Assembly (NCBI GenBank): GCA_019455245.1
Contig: JACFMR010000004.1
Span: 151,365-215,364, forward strand
Origin: Opitutaceae bacterium
GTDB taxonomy: Bacteria > Verrucomicrobiota > Verrucomicrobiia > Opitutales > Opitutaceae
Direction of reading: 5' to 3'
DNA: 64,000 nucleotides
Of the stretch, positions 33,134 through 45,669 are shown piece by piece. Numbering within the stretch: position 1 is the first letter of the stretch; each line of letters opens with the position of its first letter. The position numbers and the translations under genes were made by a program. The notes under the pieces are model-generated. The model was not told the origin of the DNA and did no database searches. It saw only the letters and a program-made list of their open reading frames with translations.

Positions 33134-34533
33134 ACAAGACCCTTCTGCTCATCATCATCGACTTCCTGTTTCTCAACCTCATTGCGCTCACGCAGTGGGA
33201 GAAACTCGAGGTCTCGCGCCCGCCGGCCCAGGTCGGGCCGAACGTGGCCGCGGAGCCCGGCGAGGGGCCGGGGCCGGTTGAGAGCGACTTGGTTGCGGCC
33301 ATGCGCCAGTCGCTGACCGACGAGCAGACAACCCGCGACACGCTGGCGCAGCAGCTGACCAAGACCAAGACCGCGCTGGCCGAGCGGGAGGACAACCTCG
33401 GCGAATTGCAGGCGGAGCGCCGGCGGTTGAGCACCATCCTCGAGGACACGCAGGAAATGGCGCAGCAGCTGCGCGTGAGTGCGACCGAGGCCAGCCGCGA
33501 TGCCGCCATGACCAAGGCGCAACTGGAACAGCTGCGGCGCGAACTGGAGGCCAAGAACGCCGAGGCCGAACGGCAGCGTGAGGCGCTGGCGCGGTTGGAG
33601 CAGGAGCAACGTGCGGCGCAGGAGAAGATCCAGGGCCTGGCGGTGGCGGTGCGGGTGGCGGAGCAGGAAAAGCTGCTGCTGCGCGAGACGGCTGACACGT
33701 TCCGCCAGCAGGCCGAGGCGGAGCGGCAGGAACGCGTGCAGGTGCAGGCCACCACGGTGCAACTGGCGCAAGGCGTGGGTGAACTGGCCGAAAAATCCGG
33801 CGAGCTGACCCGGGAGATCCGCGACAACCGGCCCATCAATGCGAACACCCTGTTTGGCGAATTTCTGGAAAACCGCGTGGAGACGCGTCTGCGCGCCTTT
33901 CGCCGGACCTTCCTTGGTCCGATCACACGCGAGCGCGAGGCGCGCACCATCCTCGTGACCGACGGCGACCAAACATATGCGCTGATGCACATCGCGGACA
34001 CGCCGTTTTCGGTGCGCGAGAACGGCGCCGATTGGGAAACCTTCACGGCGGGATTCTCCGGCCGCAACGGCGTGAGCCATCGGGTGGAGCGGATGGATTT
34101 TCTCTCGTTGGATCCGCGCATCGCCGCCTTGCCGGTGTCGGCCGCGGCGGTGCCGACCATTGGATTGAAGGTGTACCAAACGGCCCTGGATCCGTTCAAG
34201 TTTCCCGAAGCCGTGCTCATCAGCGGCGGCGGCGCGGGCTACGGCGAGGTGGCGTTCAAACTCGACGCCAGCCAGCCCGGTTATGTGCGGGTGGACAACC
34301 GGCTCATGAAGCGGTTGTTCGGCGACTTCTCCCCTTCGCGCGGCGATCTGGTGTTCAGCAAGACGGGCGAACTGCTCGGCATCATGGTGAACAACGACTA
34401 CTGCGCGCTGGTGACGAACTTCCTGCCGTCGCACACCCTGCCCACCGGCGATGAGCTAACGGATCGTCCGACGGGCGCGGTACTTGATGCGCTCGTGGCC
34501 CGCTATCGTGCGCTGCCGTTGAAGCTGCAATGA
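33130..34533 (+). CDS. Membrane-anchored coiled-coil protein with a degenerate trypsin-like C-terminal domain
   Basis: A 467-residue protein. It opens with one membrane helix that contains an Asp (LLLIIIDFLFLNLIAL, residues 5-20), like the protonatable Asp of MotB/ExbD. Residues about 55-235 are a long coiled coil rich in Gln/Glu/Arg heptads. Residues about 255-440 look like a beta-rich domain; SRGDLVFSKTGELLGIMVNN resembles the C-terminal strand pair of trypsin-like proteases, but the catalytic GxSG is replaced by SRGD. It is translationally coupled (ATGA) to the frameshifted membrane gene, so they likely form a complex. Function unknown. Confidence 0.8.
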   Translation: MNKTLLLIIIDFLFLNLIALTQWEKLEVSRPPAQVGPNVAAEPGEGPGPVESDLVAAMRQSLTDEQTTRDTLAQQLTKTKTALAEREDNLGELQAERRRLSTILEDTQEMAQQLRVSATEASRDAAMTKAQLEQLRRELEAKNAEAERQREALARLEQEQRAAQEKIQGLAVAVRVAEQEKLLLRETADTFRQQAEAERQERVQVQATTVQLAQGVGELAEKSGELTREIRDNRPINANTLFGEFLENRVETRLRAFRRTFLGPITREREARTILVTDGDQTYALMHIADTPFSVRENGADWETFTAGFSGRNGVSHRVERMDFLSLDPRIAALPVSAAAVPTIGLKVYQTALDPFKFPEAVLISGGGAGYGEVAFKLDASQPGYVRVDNRLMKRLFGDFSPSRGDLVFSKTGELLGIMVNNDYCALVTNFLPSHTLPTGDELTDRPTGAVLDALVARYRALPLKLQ

Positions 34534-34569
34534 CGCGGCGACATTCGGGCCGCGTGATTGCGCTGTCCG

Positions 34570-35433
34570 TCAAAACCGGCCCCGGGAAGCAAGCCAGGGG
34601 ACCAGCGGCGTCAGCAACACCAGATCGGCCAGCACGCGGGCGACCTGGCGGCCGGTGTGACGGTGCAGCAGATCGACGCCACCGAGCAGCAGGCCGGCGG
34701 CCAAGCCACACAGCACGGCCTCGCGCTGATTGGCATGTCCGATCCAGACAAAACCGGCGCCCAGCAGGGCGATGATCCAAGGCAGACCGTGCACCAGCCC
34801 GCGGGCGCGGGGAAATTGGAGCGCGAGCGAAGTGCGGCCGTGGGCGCGGTCAACCTCGTCCTCCCAAAGCGAAATGAGCGCGCAGTTGGCGAAACACAGC
34901 AGCCCGAACAGCAGCAGCGGCACGGCCAGCCGCGCCGCTGCTTCCGGCACCCGGACCAGGCTGAAGCAGGCGGTGCCGGCGGCGAACAGCACGGCCACGC
35001 AGAGCTCCTTGGGAATGCGCCAGGGGTGGTGGCGGTGGAGGAGCTGATGGGACAACAGATAGAGCAGCACCGGTACGAGCAGGAGCAGGCCGGCGGCGAT
35101 TTCACGGAGGTCCAGACAGCGCAGGGCCGTGCCGCCACCGGCCAGGAGCATCACCACCCAGATCACGGCGATGGGCCGGCGGTGGCGTTGGTAAAAATCG
35201 TGCCGTTGGGTGAGCATGGTGCCGGGGGCCACCAGAAAGCCCTCGATCCAGCGGTCGGCGGCGTAAACCAGCCAGACCGCGGCGGCGAGGATGAAGGCGT
35301 GATGCGGCGCGAGTGCAGCGCCGGCGGTGCGGGCCATGAGCCATTGCCACGCCAGGGCCACGGCGGGCGCATCCAGCGAAAGGACGGTGGGCCATTGCCA
35401 CCAATGCGGCCGGCCGGGAACGAAATCACTCAT
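34570..35433 (-). CDS. UbiA-family-like membrane prenyltransferase
   Basis: A 287-residue protein with eight or nine helices. The two UbiA-type acidic motifs appear as YAADRWIEG (about 58-66; canonical NxxxDxxxD is altered) and WEDEVDRAHG (about 195-204). UbiA enzymes join an isoprenoid to an aromatic ring in the membrane. The weakened first motif makes the substrate and even activity uncertain. It diverges from the pseudo-sulfatase, and no quinone genes are adjacent. The start at 35433 was chosen; eight codons upstream are also open. Confidence 0.7.
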   Translation of the reverse strand: MSDFVPGRPHWWQWPTVLSLDAPAVALAWQWLMARTAGAALAPHHAFILAAAVWLVYAADRWIEGFLVAPGTMLTQRHDFYQRHRRPIAVIWVVMLLAGGGTALRCLDLREIAAGLLLLVPVLLYLLSHQLLHRHHPWRIPKELCVAVLFAAGTACFSLVRVPEAAARLAVPLLLFGLLCFANCALISLWEDEVDRAHGRTSLALQFPRARGLVHGLPWIIALLGAGFVWIGHANQREAVLCGLAAGLLLGGVDLLHRHTGRQVARVLADLVLLTPLVPWLASRGRF

Positions 35434-35563
35434 GACAGCTGCGACAGGTTGCGGCACGGCGGGCCGACGACAAGCCCGGCCTGCCGCCGGGTTGCGCGGG
35501 ACCGCCCGCCGCGGGGCGCGATTTTTCCGGTGACGGCCGCCCGGGGCGGGTCAGGATGTCGGG

Positions 35564-36766
35564 GTGAGCCCGAGGCCGAAACCCAACATCCTGTGGATTG
35601 TGACCACGCAGTGGCGCGCGCAGGCCTGCGGTTATGCCGGCGATGCCAACGCGCGCACGCCGGCCCTTGATGCGCTGGCGGCGCGCAGCGTCAATTACAC
35701 GCAGGCGGTCACGCCGCATCCGTTCGGGCCGTTCGCGCGGGCGGCGATGCTGACGGGAGTCGCATCACCGTGGAACGGGGTGGGCGATTACTTCGATGCG
35801 TTGCCGGAACTGGCGCCGACCGTGGCGCATGCGTTGGGCGCGTGCGGATATCAAACGGCGTGGTTCGGCAAATGGCATCTGGGCGAAAAGCCGCGCGATG
35901 TGCCCCTGGTGGGCGAGGCGCATGCGCGCATCGTCGTGCCGGAAAACCGCCGGGGCGGATTCGCATTTTGGGAGGCGTTTGAGGGCGGATTTCAACTCAA
36001 CGATCCCTGGCTGCACGGCACGCGTTTGCCGGCGCCGGTGCGGCTGGCCGGTTATCAGAGCGACGTGGTGTGCCACCGCGCGGCGGAGTGGTTGCGGGAG
36101 GCGGCCGGTCCATGGTTCACGGTGGTGAGCCTGGAGGCGCCGCATCCGCCCTACGCCGCACCGGCGGCGGGGGTGTCGCCGGCGGATCCGGCGACCTTGG
36201 TGCTGAACGCCAACGTGCCGACGGGCGGCGAGACCGAGGCGCGGGCGCGACGTGAGCTGGCCGGTTATTATGCGCACATTGCGGCGACGGACCGCGCGGT
36301 CGGCCGGCTGTTGTCGACGCTCGATCGCGAAAGCACGGTGGTGGTTTTCACCAGTGCGCACGGCGACATGCACGGGGCGCACGGCCTGTTTCGCAAGGGC
36401 TGGCCGCACGAGGAGAGCGTGCGCGTGCCGTTGCTGGTGGCGCATCCGCAACTGGCGCCGCGAACCGACGGGGCGCCCGTTTCTTTGCAGGACCTGCCGG
36501 CGATGACACAGGCGTGGGCGGTGGGCATGGCGTGGCACTGTCCGCGGGCGCAGGCGGTGATTTCGATGCCAAGCGTCGTCGCGCTGCCGGATCAATGCGA
36601 CCGGATCTGGCGCGGCGTCCGCACGCCGGAGCACAAGCTGGTGTGCAATGCCGACGGCAGCCCGTGGCTGCTGTTTGATCTGGCGGCGGATCCGCTCGAG
36701 CTGAACAACCTGGCGGACCGGCCCGGGAGCGCCGAATGGTTGCGGCGGTTGCAGGCCTTGGACTGA
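35564..36766 (+). CDS. Sulfatase-fold protein lacking catalytic residues (pseudo-sulfatase)
   Basis: A 400-residue protein with the overall alkaline phosphatase/sulfatase fold: PNILWIV at the start, GKWHLGEKP, TSAHGDMHGAHGLFRKG, and ESVRVPLLVAHP. The key residues are changed. The metal-binding Asp pair (TDDQ) reads TTQW. The formylglycine motif CxPxR before LTG reads G-P-F-A-R, with no Cys or Ser. The Asp of the DHG motif is Ala. The protein should therefore not hydrolyse sulfate esters by the known mechanism. It starts with GTG, has no signal peptide and may be a cytoplasmic binding or regulatory relative. Confidence 0.88.
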   Translation: MSPRPKPNILWIVTTQWRAQACGYAGDANARTPALDALAARSVNYTQAVTPHPFGPFARAAMLTGVASPWNGVGDYFDALPELAPTVAHALGACGYQTAWFGKWHLGEKPRDVPLVGEAHARIVVPENRRGGFAFWEAFEGGFQLNDPWLHGTRLPAPVRLAGYQSDVVCHRAAEWLREAAGPWFTVVSLEAPHPPYAAPAAGVSPADPATLVLNANVPTGGETEARARRELAGYYAHIAATDRAVGRLLSTLDRESTVVVFTSAHGDMHGAHGLFRKGWPHEESVRVPLLVAHPQLAPRTDGAPVSLQDLPAMTQAWAVGMAWHCPRAQAVISMPSVVALPDQCDRIWRGVRTPEHKLVCNADGSPWLLFDLAADPLELNNLADRPGSAEWLRRLQALD

Positions 36767-36781
36767 ACCGGTCGACCGAGC

Positions 36782-40762
<3,981 letters not shown>

Positions 40763-40773
40763 TGAGGTGTTTA

Positions 40774-40787
40774 CCCTATTACTAGGG
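40774..40787 (-). promoter_or_regulatory. Palindrome just upstream of the hybrid kinase start
   Basis: CCCTA and TAGGG form a perfect 5-base inverted repeat around four bases, ending 12 bases before the preferred ATG at 40762. It may be an operator, or sit inside the leader codons if translation starts at 40798. Confidence 0.35.
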
Positions 40788-40836
40788 AGGCAAAGCATGA
40801 GAGTGCAACCCGTTTGTCAGCCGAGTTGCCTATGGG

Positions 40837-43641
40837 TCATTCCGGCCGGGGTTGAGGGGGGGCGGCCTCTGCCGGCGGAGCTTGTCTTTCGGTGTCGTTG
40901 GGCCGGGCGTCGTCGGGCTTGGCTTCGCCGGATTGCGTCAAGTTGCGGAAGAAATTGGTGGGGCCGATGACGAAGGCCCATTTGGGGTTGTCGAGCCGGC
41001 CGGTGAGCTTCACCGCCATGACGGTCGAGAGCGGCGAAAGCACCGCGCCCACGACGTTTTTCAGGATGAACTTGCTCTCATGAAACGGATAGATCCGGGC
41101 GTTGAAGTCCAAGGTCCGCCGGTCCAGGTCATAACGACCGCTGGCGGCGACCGAGGCGTTGTTGCCGGTGATGCTGACTTCCGGAAACGCCAGGTGATCG
41201 CGCTCCAGGGCGAAGTTGGCCCGCAGATTGTTGAACTTGAGCGCGGTGAAATTCAGCAGTTCGGAGAGCAGGCCGAGCAGGCGGATTTCGCCGAGGCCGG
41301 AACCGCTGAGATCGGCATTGCCGGTGCCGACAAAGCTCAGCGGATCGTGGGTGTCGCCCTCGGCGGAGAGGCTGATGTCCATGGTTACCTCGGCGGAGTG
41401 ACGCACATAAGTGGAGGGATCGGGCGGGGGATCGCCGCGCCGCCGGGCGGTGAACTCATTCACGATCGTGGTGGCCTGGCGGAGGTTGGCCTGTTGCAGA
41501 TCCAGATCGAAACCAAGCCGGGGGCGATCCGGGTTGAGGTCGAGGCGGATGCGCCCGGTGGTCGTGCCATGGGCAAAGCCGGCGGTCACGGGTGCCAATA
41601 GCAGGTCGTTGTCCTGCAAGGTGGCGTTGAAACTCAGGTTGCTGAGCGGAAAGTCGTGAAAGGTCAGGGCGCCGGAGGAAGTGCCCGCGACCTCGATGCG
41701 CCGGTCCGGTTCGCCGTTGCCGGCGGTCTCTTCCGCGAGATAACCCTGCGCGCGCACCGACGGCGGGGTGGCAAAGGTGAACGGGGCCACAACGTCGGTC
41801 AGCGCGGGCCCGACCAAACCCGCGGCCTCGAGCGGCAATGTGGAGGTGAAGTCGAAATCCAGCCGGCGGGGTTGAAACCCGTGATCGGAAAACCGGCGCA
41901 CGAACCAACCCCGCGCCGCACCGGCCCCGCGGGTGGCGAAAACCTCCATGCCGTCGTAATAATGCGGCCGCAGGTAAATCAGCGTGCGGGCGTGGTCGAG
42001 CGGCACGCCGCGGATCACGGGTGCGCTGCTTGCCGCATAAACAAAAACCGTGGTTTCCCAACCGCGTCTCCACCGGCCCTGCACGTCCACCTCCGCCTCC
42101 GGTGCGCCGGCGCCGAAATCGAAGTTCTGCCAGAACCGCGGCCACCAATCGCGGAACCAGCCGCCGATGGCCGGCGGATCGAGCCGGCCGTTGAGCAGAA
42201 AACGGAATTCCTTGGAGGCGAGATCCTGCGCAAACGAACCGCGGGCGAAATTGTCGCCGATGTGCGCCTCGGCGTCGGTGGCCAGGAACCGGCGTCCGTC
42301 AAAGGCCACCTGCCCGCCGATCCGATCAAAGGTCACGTGGTATCCTGTCACCGCCTGCGCGGCCACCCGGCCGGCGACGCCGGTGAATTTCGCCCCGGCG
42401 TCAAACGTGGCGCTCAGATCGAAATCCGGCGCGGTGCCGAATTGAAGAAATGGGCGCAGGTCGCGTCCGATCCGCCGCCCCACCACCGACAGCAAGCCGG
42501 GATCGAACCGGCCGCGCGCGTGCACCTGTCCGCTGCGATCGTGCGGATGCACCAGCGCATCCAGAGCGACGCCTTCGTCGAGCACCCGGGTGAGCATTTC
42601 AGCGTGCCACACATCGGCGGACTGCGGGGCAAGCCGGCCGGACACCGCGGTCACGGTGAGATCGGCGGTCGTGACATGGTCCAGCGTGAGATCGGCCTGG
42701 CGGAAACCGGTCTGCCAGCCGTTGGGATCGATGCGGGCCCGCAGCGCGATCTGCGCAGGTCCGGTCGTGATGTCGTGCGGCAGGTGCAGGAACTCGGTGC
42801 GTCCGGTGAGGCGCACGTAGTAGGGGCTGGCGCCCCAGAGCGGCACCCGGGCGGAAAGTTGCAGCGGGCCGGTGGTGAAAGGCTGTGGCCGGTGGCCTTG
42901 ATAACCCGCGGCGCGCAGGTTGATGCGGGCCAGGGCGGCGCGGCTGAGGGAGGGACGCAGGCGCAGGTCCAGGCGCGGTTCTTCCAGGTCACGGAGTTGC
43001 GCGGCCACATTGATGAGTTGCCGGCACAGCTGCGGATAGTGTCGCGCGAGCAGGTCGAGCAAAGGTGGCGCAGTGCCGGTCTGTCGCCGCCACGGGGTGG
43101 TGTCGAGGGTGCCGCGGGCGACGACCGGCATGCCGGCCAGCCGGGCGCTGAACTGATGGATGTCCAGCTCCGTTTCCCGGAGAACCACGGCCAGCTCGAC
43201 GTCCTGCACCAGGCTTTCGGACTGCCCCGAGGAGGAAAGCATGGCGGGCACCCAGAGGCTCAGGCCGCTGGCCCGGATTTGCCGGGGTTCCACCCGCCCG
43301 GTCAGCAGCGCCCAGGGGTTGAGTTCAAAATAGACCAGCCGGGCGGTGATGGCGGGGCTTTCGTCCATGCCGAACCGGATTTGTGTATCCTCGATCAAGA
43401 TACGGCCGGAGGGATCGAGGCTGGTGCGACCGAAGGACACGCCGGCCCCCGTGCATTCCATGCGCGTCTCCAAGGCGCGCAGCACGAAGCCCGGCACGGG
43501 CAATTCGTGGACCAGGGCAATGCGGAGCTGAAAAAACAGCAGCAGCGCCAGGGCCAGCCACAAGGTCCAGAGGCAAAGGCTGGCGACACACCGGGTGCAA
43601 AAACAAAGCCCGTGCCAACAGAGTTTGGGCAAGGTTTTCAT
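40837..43641 (-). CDS. Large AsmA/TamB-like envelope protein
   Basis: A 934-residue protein anchored by one N-terminal helix (LWLALALLLFFQLRIALV, about 27-44). The remainder is a long series of beta strands of the AsmA/TamB type, thought to form a hydrophobic groove that carries phospholipids between membranes. A C-terminal region matches the AsmA-like pattern: LLSELLNFTALKFNNLRANF, then ITGNNASVAASGRYDL and LKNVVGAVLSPLS. The tail is rich in Pro and charged residues. The gene lies 45 bases downstream of the DUF4340 gene in a long minus-strand run; the grouping may simply reflect co-transcription. Confidence 0.8.
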   Translation of the reverse strand: MKTLPKLCWHGLCFCTRCVASLCLWTLWLALALLLFFQLRIALVHELPVPGFVLRALETRMECTGAGVSFGRTSLDPSGRILIEDTQIRFGMDESPAITARLVYFELNPWALLTGRVEPRQIRASGLSLWVPAMLSSSGQSESLVQDVELAVVLRETELDIHQFSARLAGMPVVARGTLDTTPWRRQTGTAPPLLDLLARHYPQLCRQLINVAAQLRDLEEPRLDLRLRPSLSRAALARINLRAAGYQGHRPQPFTTGPLQLSARVPLWGASPYYVRLTGRTEFLHLPHDITTGPAQIALRARIDPNGWQTGFRQADLTLDHVTTADLTVTAVSGRLAPQSADVWHAEMLTRVLDEGVALDALVHPHDRSGQVHARGRFDPGLLSVVGRRIGRDLRPFLQFGTAPDFDLSATFDAGAKFTGVAGRVAAQAVTGYHVTFDRIGGQVAFDGRRFLATDAEAHIGDNFARGSFAQDLASKEFRFLLNGRLDPPAIGGWFRDWWPRFWQNFDFGAGAPEAEVDVQGRWRRGWETTVFVYAASSAPVIRGVPLDHARTLIYLRPHYYDGMEVFATRGAGAARGWFVRRFSDHGFQPRRLDFDFTSTLPLEAAGLVGPALTDVVAPFTFATPPSVRAQGYLAEETAGNGEPDRRIEVAGTSSGALTFHDFPLSNLSFNATLQDNDLLLAPVTAGFAHGTTTGRIRLDLNPDRPRLGFDLDLQQANLRQATTIVNEFTARRRGDPPPDPSTYVRHSAEVTMDISLSAEGDTHDPLSFVGTGNADLSGSGLGEIRLLGLLSELLNFTALKFNNLRANFALERDHLAFPEVSITGNNASVAASGRYDLDRRTLDFNARIYPFHESKFILKNVVGAVLSPLSTVMAVKLTGRLDNPKWAFVIGPTNFFRNLTQSGEAKPDDARPNDTERQAPPAEAAPPQPRPE

Positions 43642-43686
43642 CTTAGCCCGCGGGAGACTGATGAACGGCGGCCGGCGGCATGAAGA

Positions 43687-45657
43687 TCAGTCGTCGACGG
43701 GTGGCGTAGGGGCTGGGGCCGTTTCCGCCGGCGGCGGGGCGGGGGCGCCGGGATCCTGATCGCCGTAGGTGATTTCCCAGAGCGCATCGAGCAGCGGCTG
43801 CGTGACGGCAAAGACCACGCCGAGCTGCGGAGAACCGGCGAGCTGGGTGGCGCCGCCGGTGCGCGGGGAGAAAAACAGCGTGAACTCCTCGGTTTGTTCT
43901 CCGCTGCCACCAGGCAGCACCACGGTCGCGTTGAGCCGATAACGCCAGGGCCGCTCCTCGCCGCCGGTCAGAATCTGCTCGGGAAATCCTTCCTGGACAA
44001 ACCGGACGGCCCGCAGGCTGCGCAGTTCGGGGAGCAGCCGGGCCAAAGCCTGGTTTTCCACCGGTTGATCGGCCGGCAGGGCCTGGTCCAAAAGGGTGGA
44101 ATCATCGCTGAGATCGGTGATGCGCACGGCGCTGATGCGGGCGGCGGCAGGCAGCGCACGAACCAATTTGTCGCGGTAATCGAGGGGGGCGACCGGGGCG
44201 GCCCGGAGGATGGCGGCGTCGACCAGATAGACAAACCGGGCATTGGACAGCCGGGCATAGGCCTGGCCGGTGGCTTCGATCGTGTCGCCGATCTGCAGCT
44301 TGGCGGCCGCGCCGCCGGTGCCGGTGCCCAGCGCCAGCGTGATCTCGCGCTCGGGGCGGTTGAAACCCCAGTTTTCCAAATCGGCATCGCTGGGGGCGTC
44401 GCTGACAAATTTCAAGGCGGAGAGCAGGCTGAGTTTTTCGAGGAGCTGCCGCACGGTGTCACTGTCGGCCGGCAGGGTCTGCGGACCTTGGCCGGACTCA
44501 CGGCGCACGAGCTGCCAGGTGTTGAGCGTGGGCGCACCGGTTTCGAGCCGCTGCAGGGTGAGTTCGGGGCGGTTGGGCGCCGCAAGGGTGATGGCGGTGA
44601 CGGCGGCGGGATCGAAGTCGAGGATGCGCGTCTCGCGCAGGACTTCCTGGGCGTGGCGCAGGGCGTCGATGAGGGCGCCGGGCAGGCTCACGGTGAAGAG
44701 CGTGGATTTGCCCTCCAGCATGGCGTGAAACTCGACGTCGGGCTTGGTGGCGGCGGTACCGGGGGCGGCGTCGGTGGCGGCGGCGGGGATGGCGGTGGAG
44801 CCGATTTCGTCGCCGAGGAGTAGGGTTTCGCGGCGGTTGTTGCCCTCGAGGGTGATGCGCAGGGCGGGACCGGTGGCCGGATTGGCGTCGGCGGCGCCGC
44901 GGTCGACAAAGGAGCGCACGCGCAGGGCGTTGAGCCCGTTGATGGCGAGTTCGACGTTGAGCTTGCTGGCGCGGGCGATGATGGGGGCCTCGAACTGCCA
45001 GCGGTTGCCATCGCGGCGGATGCGCACGCGCAGATTGGCGGCGTTCTGCAGACTGAGCGAACGGGCCTCGAACACCGGGATGCTGAACACGGTGTCGGCG
45101 CGCAATTCGTCGAGGGAGAGCGACAGGCTGCGCACGAGGCTGAGGCTGACGACGTGCACGCGGCGGCCGTCGGGCGAGAGCACGTAGAGGCGGTTGCCGA
45201 CCTTGGTCTCGTCACCGATCTGCAGGGTCACCGGTGCGCCGGTGGCGGCGTCGCCGCCCGGGGTGTTGCCGGCGGTGAAGGTGACGCTGAGCTTGGGCTG
45301 TTCGAGGCCGTAGTCGGCGAGCGACTGGTTGTTCCGCTCGAGGTCGGCGACGCTGAAACTGGTTTCGTGCTCGAGGAACTGGAGTTCGTTGACGATGCGG
45401 CTGACGGCGTGCGGGTTGGCGGGCCATTCGAGCGGTTCGGTCAGGGCCCAGTTCTCGCCGGTGCGCACAAGATTGACGGGCGTGAGGCCGGGGCCGTCGA
45501 TGCGGATGGTGCGCAGATCGGCGGTCTCGGGGCCGAGCACGCGCCGCCGGGCCTCGAGCGACGCCTGCTCGGTGCGCCAGCCGCGCTCGAACTTGAAGAT
45601 GAAGAAGAACAGCGCGACGTTGAGGAAAACGAGGACGAGGGTGACTTTGGTGCGCAT
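43687..45657 (-). CDS. DUF4340 domain protein of a GldFG-type ABC system
   Basis: A 656-residue protein with one N-terminal membrane helix (VTLVLVFLNVALFFFIF, 5-21). Repeated DUF4340 units follow, each with a lipid-like LxIG...YVxx strand pattern (LQIGDETKVGNRLYVLSP about 145-162, LQIGDTIEATGQAYARLS about 460). DUF4340 proteins are encoded next to GldG-type ABC exporters in many phyla but have no known activity. The Pro/Ala-rich tail ends TPPVDD. The 12-base gap after the GldG-like gene shows they belong to one operon. Confidence 0.9.
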   Translation of the reverse strand: MRTKVTLVLVFLNVALFFFIFKFERGWRTEQASLEARRRVLGPETADLRTIRIDGPGLTPVNLVRTGENWALTEPLEWPANPHAVSRIVNELQFLEHETSFSVADLERNNQSLADYGLEQPKLSVTFTAGNTPGGDAATGAPVTLQIGDETKVGNRLYVLSPDGRRVHVVSLSLVRSLSLSLDELRADTVFSIPVFEARSLSLQNAANLRVRIRRDGNRWQFEAPIIARASKLNVELAINGLNALRVRSFVDRGAADANPATGPALRITLEGNNRRETLLLGDEIGSTAIPAAATDAAPGTAATKPDVEFHAMLEGKSTLFTVSLPGALIDALRHAQEVLRETRILDFDPAAVTAITLAAPNRPELTLQRLETGAPTLNTWQLVRRESGQGPQTLPADSDTVRQLLEKLSLLSALKFVSDAPSDADLENWGFNRPEREITLALGTGTGGAAAKLQIGDTIEATGQAYARLSNARFVYLVDAAILRAAPVAPLDYRDKLVRALPAAARISAVRITDLSDDSTLLDQALPADQPVENQALARLLPELRSLRAVRFVQEGFPEQILTGGEERPWRYRLNATVVLPGGSGEQTEEFTLFFSPRTGGATQLAGSPQLGVVFAVTQPLLDALWEITYGDQDPGAPAPPPAETAPAPTPPVDD

Positions 45658-45669
45658 GGCGGTGGCGGG

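Noticed and set aside
41656..43683. Open frame of about 675 codons on the plus strand
   Set aside because: It is antisense to the AsmA-like gene and has no signal peptide or domain.
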